A stretch of 64,000 bases of DNA from assembly GCA_024195265.1 (NCBI GenBank), contig JAJLRJ010000004.1:39377030-39441029 (forward strand), written 5' to 3'. Source of the DNA: Dendrophyllia cribrosa (lineage: Eukaryota > Cnidaria > Anthozoa > Scleractinia > Dendrophylliidae). A program made the translations under genes and the position numbers. Position 1 is the first letter of the stretch; each line of letters opens with the position of its first letter. The notes beneath the pieces were generated by a model that saw only the letters and a list, made by a program, of their open reading frames with translations, was not told where the DNA came from and did not search any database. Positions 34,101-42,839 of the stretch are shown here, in pieces.

Positions 34101-35756
34101 AGTTTGTCTTTAGAGCTCCAGGGACACCGGGAGACCCTTGAGATGCTCTGTTTTCATGGCTCCTGCCTAATGTAGCTACTCTTCTCATTTGTTAGTGTAC
34201 ATGGGAAGTTCACAGTGTCCGTCCTTCATATTGGCGTTACCTGAATGTTATAACAAACACAAGGTTGGAGCAAGCACATTATTCTCTTTTGTATCATACA
34301 AGTCAATTATCTGCAGCCTGAAATGCTATATCATGATGCAGTTACATCTACATGTAAAAGTGAAGCTACATTTCGCATCAAATTTAGTTGAGACTCTTTG
34401 TCCAAAATGACTTTTGGCTACCTTTTCTTTACCTTATACCATACGGTTATCTCAAAAACGTGATTTCCACCAGTCCCCACCCCTCCCCCCGACCGGACCA
34501 ACACTCAGGGTCTTAAATAACTGAGGACTAAAGGCTGGTTTTTACAAGCGTCGGAGTCGGAGTCGGAGTCGGAGTCGGAGTCGGAGTCGGAGTCGGAGTC
34601 GGAGTCGGCGTCGGCGTCGGAATCGGAATCGGAATCGGAAGCGTATCTAGTGAAAATCAAACAACGGAGTTGAAAGCAGAGCTTCCGATTGCGCTTATGA
34701 TTCCGTCGCTTACGATCAAGTGAAAACTAGATTGTCAGAGTCGTAAGCAAGGAATGGGGATTGCGATTGGTTAATTCGCTTCTGCTTACGACTCCGACAA
34801 TCCAGTTTTCACTGGATCATAAGCATCGGAGTCATAAGCGGAATCGGAAGAAAACGGAACCGTTCTGATTCTCCCGACTCCGATTCCGTCGAGCTTATGA
34901 CTCCTCTTACGACTCCGATTTTCGATATTCGCTAGGTCGGAAGCATTCTTACGACTCCGACTCCGACTCTGACTCCGTCGCCAGTGAAAACCAGCCTTTA
35001 GGTGCTGCTTTTGCTATGATATCAGCAAATGGTTATACCTTCGCATGTCTCAGATAGCTATGTAGAAATGGCGGTCCCGTCTCCAGTGATGGGTGGGAAA
35101 CTGAAAATCGAGTCTAGCGATGAAGCGGCAATAAGAATGTTGCGGTAAATACGAATAAGAAGCGGTTTTTTATACTGTGCAATTTTATTGCTTCTAAATT
35201 CGAATGTTTCGGAAACCTCTAATTAGTTTTATTCGGTTATAAGATCCACAGCTTTGATGGTCTAGTGGTTAAAGATACTGCGTTGTGGCCGCAGTAACCC
35301 AGGTTCGAGTCCTGGTCAAGGCATGTTGTTTTGCTCTATGTCTATAAAGGATATCTGTGTCACTTGTGTTTTGTTTTGTTTGGGCCGGCCTATTGTTCCT
35401 ATTGTTTCAGAATAACATAAAAGGAATAGGTATAGGTATTGGCAGTTTATTACATATGCAGGAAGGCACTTATGCATATTAATGAAGGGAACGCACACGG
35501 AACGCAAAAGGAATAGGTAATGACGTCATGATTAAGCATAGCTAATGAGGGGAATGCAGGGGAGTGCAGGGGAGTGCAGGGGAGTGCCGTAACAAGGTCA
35601 AATCTAATCACTATATACTACTCGCGTGTTTCTTTTCTATCTGTATGCAGGTTTTGTGAGTTAAACAGAGCGAAGGCAGATGAGCTGTTTGGCACAGACA
35701 GTGCCAGGTTATTTCCAAAGGATGATTTGTACCACTCATTAAACAGGAAAAGGTAG
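19126..35756 (+). CDS. TMEM135: transmembrane protein 135, tandem copy A (14 exons)
   Basis: Multi-pass membrane protein of the TMEM135/Pmp24-like family, which in vertebrates works in peroxisomes and mitochondria in lipid handling. Exons: 19126-19281, 19592-19719, 22106-22232, 22656-22721, 24584-24630, 24744-24788, 28853-28954, 29645-29739, 30010-30089, 31522-31585, 32328-32404, 32532-32630, 34196-34263, 35651-35756 (stop TAG). All introns are GT-AG and the frame stays open for 419 aa; human TMEM135 is 458. Signature phrases: HTWTPSC and ESLKIYGLLYL (exon 1), VAILIEKKARRSTL (exon 3), FYKSSTIALYL (exon 11), RPSYWRYL (exon 13), ELFGTDSARLF (exon 14). Upstream ATG at 19120 is also in frame; 19126 is used because only it is shared with copy B. 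Copy B is about 90% identical. Confidence 0.95.
19873..20118. repeat. 246-bp foldback palindrome in intron 2 of A
   Basis: Arms of about 95-120 bp: CAAAGTATAGAGCAAGGCTG at the left meets CAGCCTTACTCTATACTTTG at the right, and TAGAGCCCAAACTGAAAGCC meets its complement inside. A direct repeat (GAGGAGCACTG within ATTCCTATGG...) flanks it at 19790-19871 and 20250-20330, implying local duplication as well. Confidence 0.88.
20741..20951. repeat. TTAA-flanked MITE in intron 2 of A
   Basis: Begins TTAACCCTTTAAGCCCTAA and ends TTAGGGCTAAAAGGGTTAA, so TTAA is the likely target duplication and CCC/GGG the element ends, as in piggyBac. The paralogous site in B (about 45480) reads CCACTGTGACTTCAAGTGTCA without the element. 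Confidence 0.8.
21414..21550. repeat. TTGTGGTTCAA palindromic MITE, copy 1
   Basis: TGTTGTGGTTCAATTTTATC and its complement lie at the two ends, continuing inward through CTTGGTTCAAATTTTATTTT. Related elements at 29816, 42095 and 58985. Confidence 0.85.
21769..21965. repeat. 24-bp tandem array in intron 2 of A
   Basis: About eight copies of a 24-bp unit containing CTTACATGGGAATC and CTGTGTGTGT. Because 24 is a multiple of three, all three forward frames stay open as repeated peptides; this is an artefact and not an exon, as it lies between exons 2 and 3 of TMEM135-A. Confidence 0.9.
22885..23235 (+). mobile_element. LINE C-terminal fragment with TACTAT tail
   Basis: 22885-22974 encodes a tail resembling the end of non-LTR reverse transcriptases (HMWNQLPAITKS, then a short helix and stop). 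A short UTR follows with GGGTAACCACTCCCC and AATAAAGTTACTATTACTA, i.e. a trinucleotide-type tail. The tail is split by the pogo-like insertion at 23236. Confidence 0.55.
23236..24032 (+). mobile_element. pogo/Tigger-like DNA transposon, internally deleted
   Basis: Ends CAGTCGGACCTCTATTAAGC on both sides, flanked by TA, are those of Tc1/mariner superfamily pogo/Tigger elements; 797 bp. 23455-23628 still encodes a plausible transposase C-terminus (CITDQLRHFAQFHGYQDLAL and ending MTDYFK), which resembles the MTDFF-type endings of Tigger proteins. The catalytic domain is gone. It sits in the microsatellite tail of a LINE within intron 4 of TMEM135-A. Confidence 0.82.
24819..25837. mobile_element. 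1019-bp TTAA element (piggyBac-like, non-autonomous), copy 1
   Basis: Starts TTAACCCATTGACACCTGA and ends TCAGGTGTGAATGGGTTAA. TTAA duplication and CCC/GGG ends fit piggyBac. It holds two opposed frames of 111 and 117 aa over the same bases (25200-25569) and one of 69 aa; none resembles a transposase. I found one base difference from copy 2 (T/C in GTCAG[T/C]GATTTT). Lies in intron 6 of TMEM135-A. Confidence 0.85.
25838..26337. other. 500-bp DNA between the twin TTAA elements
   Basis: Contains scattered TTAGGG-type phrases (GTTAGGGTTAGGGATAG and similar, 25889-26000). No gene. It is absent, together with both flanking elements, from the paralogous intron of copy B (about 49930), where the flanks are directly joined. 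Confidence 0.7.
26338..27356. mobile_element. 1019-bp TTAA element, copy 2 (direct repeat of copy 1)
   Basis: Same length, orientation, ends and predicted frames as 24819-25837, offset by 1519 bp. The near identity indicates a very recent event or gene conversion. A third, older, inverted copy of the same length is at 47084-48102. Confidence 0.85.
27440..27790 (-). mobile_element. LINE 3' fragment in intron 6 of A
   Basis: The minus-strand frame 27483-27728 (81 aa) is a non-LTR retrotransposon C-terminal tail: DYLNQKF, HDRNTRYKKDLNL, then SFGYRGATCWNRLPKDLK. An AAAATA-type tail lies at 27463-27482. The copy B intron lacks it. Confidence 0.8.
28405..28690. repeat. MITE with GGGATACTCAGCTATAAT-type ends in intron 6 of A
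   Basis: Left GGGATACTCAGCTATAATTA / GTGATGGGGAGGTGC and right GCACCTACCCATCGC / TATACCTGAGTACCC are complementary. The interior repeats AAAAAGTC phrases. A truncated counterpart survives at 50520-50608 in B, so the insertion predates the duplication. Confidence 0.7.
29816..29982. repeat. TTGTGGTTCAA palindromic MITE, copy 2
   Basis: TTTGGTTTGAAAATTTTCAA at the left pairs with AAAAAATTTTCCAAAG at the right, and the right end reads TTTGAACCACAACAT. Intron 8 of A. Confidence 0.75.
30950..31201. repeat. remnant of Harbinger-like GGGACGGACC element
   Basis: The right end AAAATGGTCCGTCCCTAA matches the terminus of the element at 17661-18981. The left end is G-rich and decayed. Intron 9 of A. Confidence 0.5.
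31906..31999. repeat. 94-bp MITE in intron 10 of A
   Basis: GGGGTCAATTCAATGAAACA and TTTTATTGAATTGACCCC are complementary ends. Copy B at about 54550 reads through as GGAAACCAGGTTAAA, an empty site. Confidence 0.85.
32909..33192. repeat. CCAAT-rich MITE, copy 1
   Basis: Ends GAGCAGTTTTTAATTGAGTG and CACTCAATTGAAAACTGCTC. Interior carries several CCAAT/ATTGG boxes (ACCAATCAGAAG, TCTGATTGGT) and GCACGCGTTTTCCCGCGC. Copies at 35971-36251 and inverted at 63265-63541. Confidence 0.85.
34529..35000. repeat. AAAGGCTGGTTTTCACT MITE with TCGGAG microsatellite
   Basis: Ends TAAAGGCTGGTTTTTACAAG and GTGAAAACCAGCCTTTA. Inside is a (TCGGAG) hexamer run (34553-34608) that degrades into TCGGAA, and a second, nested inverted pair (GTGAAAACTAGATTGTC / GACAATCCAGTTTTCACT). 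It interrupts a SINE in intron 13 of A. A relative lies at 60303-60490 in B. Confidence 0.82.
35251..35323 (+). tRNA. tRNA-His (anticodon GTG)
   Basis: A full cloverleaf can be drawn: acceptor GCTTTGA/TCAAGGC, a three-pair D stem, anticodon stem CTGCG/CGCAG with loop TTGTGGC (anticodon GTG), T stem CCAGG/CCTGG with loop TTCGAGT, discriminator A. Internal A box TGGTCTAGTGG and B box GGTTCGAGTCC match polymerase III consensus and a TTTT lies six bases downstream. No intron and no encoded CCA. It lies on the coding strand in intron 13 of TMEM135-A; I found no counterpart in intron 13 of B. Confidence 0.9.
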
Positions 35757-35970
35757 CTGTAAAGAACTAATATACGTATCTTTGCTGACATCATTGTCTT
35801 GACATGTATATAGTTTATTTATACACGAAGAGCTCAGGAGCCGTAGCTCGTTAAAACGCTCTCGTGAAACAAAAAGAAGATAAAGAATACAAATTAAAAT
35901 AAAACATAAAATAAAATAATTATAGTTATATATAAATAAAGCAGTAGTTAGATGATATTTGTACATATTT
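35757..35970 (+). other. 3' UTR region of TMEM135-A
   Basis: The first 40 bases after the stop (CTGTAAAGAACTAATATACG) are shared with copy B. AATAAA-type signals occur in the A-rich stretch 35898-35940, which also resembles a LINE 3' end, so the true cleavage site is uncertain. Confidence 0.5.
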
Positions 35971-36251
35971 ACAATTTTCTTTGAGTATCGAAAGTAATTC
36001 CGCAATTGCTTTGGTTTTGCATTGCTACGGCTTGTGATTGGCTAACAAATCTCGCGCCACTTTTTCAACCAATCAGAAGTAAAACCAAAACCAATCGTGA
36101 CTTACTCGCACGCGTTTTCCCGCGCATGGTGCCGGCTGCATGTATTTGCTTCGAGTTCTGATTGGTTCATTGGATTGTCTGCGTCTGTTGTGATTGGCCA
36201 GAGTAATTACTTTGGTTTTGGTTTTACGACACTCGATTGAAAACCACTCTA
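35971..36251. repeat. CCAAT-rich MITE, copy 2
   Basis: Same family as 32909-33192, with GATTGGCTAACAAA, ACCAATCAGAAG, CACGCGTTTTCCCGCGC and right end CACTCGATTGAAAACCACTC. The left end is partly degraded. Confidence 0.8.
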
Positions 36252-36385
36252 ATGAACAGAACGAGCATTTTGTGTCATTTGCATACGCATTTTATAATTT
36301 TGCATACGCATTTACGTGGACTGAGAAGGCGTCGTGCCAAAAACGAATTGACTGCAAAAGTTGACAAGCTTGTTAAACTTAATAT

Positions 36386-36950
36386 CAGCTATCAAAAACT
36401 GCAAAACTGATTGCTGGGCGGCAAAGCGCTATGAGCCCAACATTGTTTGTAAAATTTCGAGTTTTTAAAACAGCAATGCACAAAGAGCATCTATGTTCTA
36501 TGCCCTTTCAATATTCGGAGATTTTTCTTTTTGTTGCTAGATTAGAGAATGTCTACACAATACCGGATAGCTTATCATGTCGACATGAAAAATACTCCGG
36601 CCTGGTGTGAACAGAAACGACCCAGAACTGGATATTTACTTCTTTTTCAGTGAGTTTCAATCCTCGCTCCTAGTTGTTGACTTCCGCTACGGTTCGGTTC
36701 GATTGCCTGTTCACACTGCCCCAGAGAGTAGCACAAGAATCTTTCCGATATGTGACGATTCACGTTAATCGGCGCTCCGGAATAAAAATCGTTCCGAAAC
36801 TAGCGTTTCATGTGTGAACGAAAGGCCTATCCGGTATGGTTTTCGTGCCGACGCAAGAGCTATCCGGTATAGTGTAGACATAGCCTGAGGCTAATATGCT
36901 AATGAGGCAATGACTGTAAACAAAGATTCACCTATTACAGTGCGACGCGC
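36386..36950. other. 3' flank of TMEM135-A shared with copy B
   Basis: Stretches such as AACTGCAAAACTGATTGCTG, AAAGCGCTATGAGCCCAACA and TATGCTAATGAGGCAAT match 61500-61960 downstream of copy B, showing that the duplication extends past the genes. Confidence 0.75.
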
Positions 36951-36951
36951 C

Positions 36952-37250
36952 TTAAGGCCCGTTCACACAGGCGATTTTTTGTGCAATTTTTGTCGCGCGC
37001 AAGTTGCATCGTCAAATCACGTGTGTAAACTAGCGGCGATTTCAGTACGATTTGGGCGCGATTTGTCGTGCGATGTCGCAGAGGTTTCGAACATGTTCGA
37101 AACCTGATGCAATGTGGCGGCGAAAATCGCAACAAACATCGTACCCGAATCGCAAAGAAATCGCCGCCAGTTTACACTTGCGACAAAAGTTGCATTGGAG
37201 AGCGCAACAAAAATCGCATCAAAAATCACATGTGTAAACCGACCTTTACA
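36952..37250. repeat. MITE, GGCCCGTTTACAC family, copy 2
   Basis: TAAGGCCCGTTCACACAGGC at the left, CATGTGTAAACCGACCTTTA at the right; interior alternates GTCGC and GCGAC motifs that fold back. It is placed exactly where copy B has a C-run instead (61968). Confidence 0.8.
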
Positions 37251-37254
37251 GTGA

Positions 37255-37361
37255 ATGGATGAAACAATATTAAGCACATGTGAAAGTGACGAAGACCTTG
37301 TTAAAGAAGAAATAGAAGAGTCAAATGATCAGCTATCAGAGTCAGATCAAATTTTAATACG
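37255..37361 (+). CDS. possible acidic first coding exon, unknown gene
   Basis: Starting at ATG 37255 the frame reads MDETILSTCESDEDLVKEEI and continues acidic for 35 codons to a consensus donor (CG|GTGAGT at 37362). I could not find a following exon; the next DNA is LINE-derived. It may be a stranded exon of a transposon or decayed gene, or chance. Confidence 0.22.
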
Positions 37362-37439
37362 GTGAGTATATCAAAAGGTATATCAATTCATGACAATGGC
37401 GGCCTGGCCCTTCCACATTTTCTCATGAAACGTAAAGAC

Positions 37440-37569
37440 TTTTAAGGAACTCTAGTCAGAACTAACTTATCGAACTATCACCAAATAGTGACCTATTGGA
37501 ACAGTTACTTTTGTAGAACTGTCAAGGACTGGAACGCACTACCAAATGAAATTGTAAACATTGAGTCCG
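37440..37569 (+). mobile_element. LINE reverse-transcriptase tail, left part
   Basis: The plus strand encodes YWNSYFCRTVKDWNALPNEIV followed by NIES, the typical W..LP signature at the end of non-LTR reverse transcriptases. It is split at AAACATTGAGTCCG (37556-37569) and resumes at 38774. Confidence 0.75.
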
Positions 37570-38716
37570 AATGAATGTATTTAACGTGTGTGTATGCGTG
37601 TCTCACTCTGTGAACGTTAATTTTAATTTTATTGTTAGCAATAAATAAGTGTAGTATTAATTAATAAGTAACTGTAGTCTCTGTAGTGTTAATAAGTGTG
37701 TCTGTTATAAGCGTGATATGTAAGCGTATCGTATTAGTGTTTATAGCTAAAACATGCAATGAGTAGTCTAATACAGCAATAATAATTGTGTCGACGAAGG
37801 AGACGCTTCCTAATCTTGTCGGCTAAGCGGAACGAATCGAGAAATGTGTCGGTACCAAATCTGCGCCATTTTGAAACGTCACAATAGTGTCCAGCATCGC
37901 GTGGAAATCAGGCATCATCCTGGGGAGCTGGGGTTTCGAAGAAATGTCACATGTGAATAATCTATTTGTCTTGATTTAGTTTCGGATATTTTCCCGATTT
38001 TGGAATCGTACGGCTCAATATTTCAATGCCTAGTAAAAGTACGCAGTGGAAAAATTGGACGAAGGTTCTTATCCGGACCAAGTAAGTTGTTGGATCTCTT
38101 TGGAATCAAGCAAGAAGTTACAGATTTTCCTCGCTGCCGTTCTGGTATGTTTTGAATGTTCTATCTTGATTTTGCTGTGGTTCTCTGCCTGATTTGGGAA
38201 GCTTTCACCTAAATACCGACGTTGTTCTTCGCGATGTTCTACGGTACGGTGCAATTCACATATGTCTTGTAGCAATAATTCACTGACCGGCCGCGCCAGG
38301 CGAACGCAGATAATTTAACTTTACAGTGCTCGAAATTGCGCCTGTATCGGGCGCATTTGCGACTAAAGATTTCGCAGTTTTGTGACTAAAATTTGTCTAG
38401 CTAATAAAGGAATTATATTCAACAGTCTTGTGTCTTACTTGCAATTGGTAGTTGTAATTTTATCCGAAAAATCTTGCGAAATTTCACGTTGAATGTTGCG
38501 TGACTTAAACGTCGAAATTTCTCATTTCCGGTTCCGGTATTGGTACATGTACTGAGGAGTATGATTTCAGAATCGGAGAAATAACCGAAATGAAATCAAG
38601 ACAAATATACTATTTATATGTCAACAGTGGCTGAATTAATTCATGAAACTGAGGTACTAGGCTAAGACGAGGTGCCACGGGATAAGGAGACGCACTATAA
38701 TCTATGATTACTACTA

Positions 38717-38773
<57 letters not shown>
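37570..38773 (+). mobile_element. 1.2-kb retro-inserted element with (AAT)n tail and 14-bp duplication
   Basis: Flanked by identical AAACATTGAGTCCG at 37556-37569 and 38774-38787, a 14-bp target duplication. The right end is a run of about 18 AAT units, the 3' tail of a non-LTR element. No long frame survives inside, so it is a SINE-like or 5'-truncated LINE insertion. It lies inside another LINE. Confidence 0.8.
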
Positions 38774-38776
<3 letters not shown>

Positions 38777-38980
38777 CATTGAGTCCGCTGACCAGTTCAA
38801 AAAGGCATTATTCGACTATTTTAATCAGTGATTTAATCTTAGCTAATTTTATTTTTAAACAATCTATCGTGGGATACCTATTTTATTATTATTATTACTT
38901 TTAATTTTTAAATTATGTCTTGCGTGATGGTCGCCCCTTGCAGGACTATGGAATTTTGAATAAAGGTTGAATAAAGGTTG
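38774..38980 (+). mobile_element. LINE tail, right part
   Basis: Continues the reading frame after the duplication (ESADQFKKALFDYF-like, my reading) and the 3' UTR with GATGGTCGCCCCTTGC and two copies of GAATAAAGGTT. Confidence 0.65.
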
Positions 38981-39402
38981 ATGCTTATCCACACACTCAT
39001 ATCATTTCCTAGCTTTATAAACATTTAGGTTAGGTTTTCTGGATATATATGTTCAAGGGCAGATTTTATTTCAATTTTGCTTTAATATAAAAAGCTCACA
39101 CCAGTGTAAAAACAGTATTGGAGGTATTATCAGTGCACGGGGAGGGTCACGGTATTTTAGGCCAAGCCTAATTTGAGGGTTTGGAAATTTCATTCCCATC
39201 GCTGGGGAGGGCCACATCATTTTCAACGTTCAATTTAAAATCTTCACCGCCCACCCCCTGCTAATTTCTGACAAGTCCCTAAATTAGAGCTTTTCATTTT
39301 TCATTGTGGATGTATCACCTTACGCGATTTATACTTATATACTTCTACTTGCATCAAAACAGAAACTGTTTTGAAAAACTGTTTGAAACGTGAGAATGCT
39401 AA
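38981..39402. other. 3' flank, partly shared with downstream of copy B
   Basis: 39283-39402 (ATTAGAGCTTTTCATTTTTC, TACGCGATTTATACT, ACGTGAGAATGCTAA) aligns with 62898-63002. No exon. Confidence 0.65.
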
Positions 39403-39739
39403 TGGCCCGTTTATACAGGCGATTTTTTTGTGCAATTTTTGTCGCACTTCTCGATGCAATTTTTGTCGCGCGCAAGTTGCATCTTCAAATCGCATGTGTA
39501 AACGGGCGGAAATTTCAGTGCGATTTGGGCGCGATTTGTCGCGCGATCTCGCAGAGGTTTCGAACTTGTTTGAAATCTGATGCAACTTGGCGGCGTTTTT
39601 TGGGAAATCACAGCAAATCAAAGGAAATGTCACACCGGAATCGCAGAGAAAATCGCCGCCAGTTTACACTTGCGACAAAAGTTGCATTGGAGAGCGCGAC
39701 AAAAATCGCATCAAAAATCGCATGTGTAAACGGGCCTTA
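39403..39739. repeat. MITE, GGCCCGTTTACAC family, copy 3
   Basis: The best preserved copy: TGGCCCGTTTATACAGGCGA at the left and CGCATGTGTAAACGGGCCTTA-type right end. Paralogous DNA downstream of B lacks it. Confidence 0.85.
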
Positions 39740-39821
39740 ACACATTTTCCATTAAGGTGGCCCGCGGCTATTTAATGGCGCGGAGGCTCCCTTTTATAAA
39801 TGGAATTTTCGGCATATAAGC

Positions 39822-40051
39822 CATTCTCGTCCCCAGAGCCCGCGATCCTTCTGGTCTGCGCCAGGGATCACGGACTCTGGCTGGTTCCGATTTGTAGAGC
39901 ATGCGCAGAGTGCTCAATTTCTATTGTAAGCCAATCAGATTTGAGAGGATTAAACTCTGAGTCTGCGCAGAACGACTTTCAAATTGGAACCGGCCAGAGT
40001 CCGTGATTCGTGGCGCTGGCCAAAAGGATCACGGCTCTGGGTACGAGAATG
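39822..40051. repeat. MITE with CATTCTCGTCCCCAGAG ends
   Basis: Left CATTCTCGTCCCCAGAGCCC then GCGATCCTTCTGG; right CAAAAGGATCACGGCTCTGG then GTACGAGAATG. Two inner pairs (GATCACGGACTCTGGC and GCCAGAGTCCGTGATTC) also match. Confidence 0.85.
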
Positions 40052-40066
40052 CATGTAAGCGTTAAA

Positions 40067-40455
40067 GGGATGGTTTAACGGTTCGGCGCATGTGCACAGA
40101 TTATAATGCTTTATTCGCTTTCTTACCAATTTTATCGGTCAAAGACCACTCACATTTACTTCAATAATCACACACTAGTCCAAACAAAGTGAAGGATGAC
40201 CAAAATTTACAGAAAATTTCAACGAATAACACCGAGAAAGTCAATACTGAATAAAACCTTTGACCCGAAGGATTTATTCTACGCTCTGGCGAACATGGGT
40301 ATGTATAATCATCCATTCAATCAGCTGACTGACCGCGACATTTTCACCGGCAAATTTCCCGCCGGAGTTATCTACTCGCTTCCGACTGGTCTAAACAATG
40401 AAATTAAATGGGTTACGTCATAGCTTGCACATGCGCCGAACCGTGAAACCCTCCC
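40067..40455. repeat. MITE with GGGATGGTTTAACGGTTCGG ends
   Basis: GGGATGGTTTAACGGTTCGG / CGCATGTGCA at the left and TGCACATGCGCCGAACCGTG / AAACCCTCCC at the right. The 75-aa frame inside (40196-40423) has no recognisable domain. Confidence 0.82.
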
Positions 40456-41279
40456 ATTTTTTTGTAAGTTTTGGTAGGATGATAAAGGAGTCTTCAAATT
40501 ATACAGGACTTTAAATTTTAGTGCATATAAGATAAGCGATTAAAAGTTACAAACGTTTTTAGAAAACCCCGTTTATGAAGAAAACGCGAATATTTTCATA
40601 AAACGACGACAGATTTTTTTCTAATTAAGCTCAATAAGTTCCAAGACTTCAAGCTTTGCTGTGAGCAATTTCCACAAAATCGGCTGGACAGAAATTACTG
40701 CACAGTCGAATGCTGAATTTAAGCTTCCAAATGTTATGCTTGCGTATTCGCCTCAGCTGTTGCAAGAACGCTAAAATAAGGCTACAATCGCACCCTATCA
40801 CTTGAAAGCTTGATACAACCGAAAACTTTGCTGAGTAACCGGAAAAGATCGGAAGCTCCAAGCAAAAACTATAAGCAAAGAAAGAACAAGATGTTTATAG
40901 TGCGTAATTTATGAATTTCAAGAAATTCAAGTTTGTTCGACTCGTGAAAAAACTACCGATTTGTTTTCTGGTATTTTTAAGTATGATAACATTCAGTATA
41001 TGCCGGTACAAACGGCCTTTCCTAGTTTCATGTGTGTAGTCTAGACGAAACTCGGCGAATTCGGGTCGTCAAGATTGCTACTTCACGTCTTCCATTTTCT
41101 AAATGCTTTGAAAACCCCTCGTGTTTCGTAAATTATTCAAAGTTGCCGCATTCTGGGATTATTTGCCACATGGGAATCACCGATCATCGTTAATACATTA
41201 GGCCATTTGCACGATCGTGACGCCATCGTTTTGTTTGTTTTCACGCCAACGTATTAAAGCAGCTCTGTGCATGCAATTG
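40456..41279. other. spacer between TMEM135 copies, nothing recognised
   Basis: No exon, RNA gene or repeat boundary seen. Confidence 0.45.
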
Positions 41280-41430
41280 TAGCCTGCACAACAGGCGTTA
41301 TTGGGGGCGCTCAAGCGGGTTTTGGGGCGCGAGCGCGAGACACGCGCGAGACACGTGCGTATCTCGCGCTACGCGCTCGCGCCCCAAAACCCGCTTGAGC
41401 GCCCCCAATAACGCCTGTTGTGCAGGCTAA
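41280..41430. repeat. 151-bp GC-rich palindromic MITE with 8-bp duplication
   Basis: TAGCCTGCACAACAGGCGTT and its complement bound a near-perfect hairpin; an exact 8-bp duplication TGCAATTG (41272-41279 and 41431-41438) flanks it. The 8-bp duplication suggests the hAT superfamily. Confidence 0.9.
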
Positions 41431-41953
41431 TGCAATTGATTTCCTCTTCGATGACTGAGCTTCTACTGTCATCACTCCTGGTTTTCCGTGAACACGCATC
41501 AGTTTTTATGGGGTGGGGGGGGGGGGGGGGGGGGGTGGGGGGGGAGGAGGGGGGTTCGCCTGTCGTCCACACTAAAAGCAGAAACTTTGAAAACTCTTCA
41601 AAAATGTGGGCAGATGAAAACAAATAAGGGAATTGATTATTTGAACCGAATATCAAAGGGGGCGTTTTTTCGGATGGGGCTGGAATGATTTGACGACGTA
41701 AAAAAGTTGACTTTGCGAGACATCGATACGACAGAAACTGATAAAGTGGTCAACTTATTTACGTCGTCAGATCAGCCTTGCAGTTTATTGTATGTTTGTT
41801 CATTTTTTTGGCTGATTTGGTCTCTTGCAGATCCTACGTATCGTTAGCAGCATTGTCATTTGCAGTTCTTTTGCAGATTTTACTTTTATTTCAGGAATGA
41901 CTATACGAGGGTTCTAGGGAACTGCAATAGTCCTTTTTACAGTTGTGTGCTTG
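41431..41953. other. spacer with G-run and a small inverted repeat
   Basis: A run of about 20-40 G with few interruptions lies at 41514-41553. TTGACGACGTAAAAAAGTTG and CAACTTATTTACGTCGTCAG (41690-41771) form a small inverted pair. No exon. Confidence 0.5.
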
Positions 41954-42787
41954 GTGACCTTGCCTTTGAGTGGAAGCGAGGCTGGAGGTGACCTTGCTTT
42001 GATACGACACCGCGGCAGAACGCACTGCGCATGAGTAGAAAACTGAGCATCCGGTGAATTACGCATTTCCGGTGACATACTGTAATCCCATGTAAATGTT
42101 GTAGTTAATTTTTTTATCTCAGGTAATTTTTATTTTTCCATTGTTTTTGGGTATGGTAATATATGCTGATGAATTTGAAACAAAGGAAAAACAAAAATTA
42201 CCTGAAATAAAAAATGAACTACAACATAAACAACATAAAACTCCCGTACCGCGAAGTTTGAAAACAAAAAGTAAGAGTTATAAAACAAAGGTAGAGAAAA
42301 AGTTTGTTTCGTTGAAAAGTTTTTTCATCGTTCAAGTTTCAAGCGTTTGCACCAAGGGGTTTGGTGTTTGCACCAACAACGAAATATGAACAAATAATTT
42401 TTGCATGGCATTTTTTCACAAAAAACAAGTCTTCACCCCATCTCGAAATGTATTCATGCAAGAACCGATCGTGTACGTACCATAATTTTCTTCGGTTTTG
42501 GTCCTTTCATCATTGCGTCTAGAAAATCTAGGTCTGTTGGTTCATGCAGAAGTGTTGTTTTATGCTGTTCGCATCGATGTTGACTGGTAGTTTAACGGAC
42601 CGGAAGTGCTTGAAGTTTACGCATGCGCAAACGTTCTGCTGCGGTGTTCTTTGATACAAACCTTTCTGCCTTTCATATGTTAATAATGCTTTTCTCATGC
42701 TAACAGCTAAATTTACATCTGAAAAGCTCCAAGATCTGTATCAAAGCAAGGTCACCTCCAGCCTCGCTTCCACTCAAAGGCAAGGTC
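41954..42787. mobile_element. 834-bp element with long TGACCTTGCCTTTGAG inverted repeats
   Basis: The termini are about 50-bp complements: TGACCTTGCCTTTGAGTGGA, AGCGAGGCTGGAGGTGACCT and their mirror at 42735-42787. No transposase frame. The palindromic MITE at 42095-42228 is nested inside. Confidence 0.82.
42095..42228. repeat. TTGTAGTTAA palindromic MITE nested in 41954-42787
   Basis: ATGTTGTAGTTAATTTTTTT and ACTACAACAT ends with inner TCAGGTAATTTTTATTTTTC complement. Diverged relative of the TTGTGGTTCAA MITEs. Confidence 0.75.
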
Positions 42788-42839
42788 AGTTTTCCTGTTA
42801 ACAGTGAATGATTCATAATCTATGTCTACTATAATAGGG

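Noticed and set aside
35739..35756. AAAAG|GTAGCT at the end of exon 14 as a splice donor to further exons
   Set aside because: The in-frame TAG follows at once in both copies, the length is close to the family's, and no matching downstream exon was seen in either copy.
41311..41499. Arg/Ala-rich 62-aa minus-strand frame
   Set aside because: Lies in a GC-rich palindromic MITE with an 8-bp target duplication.
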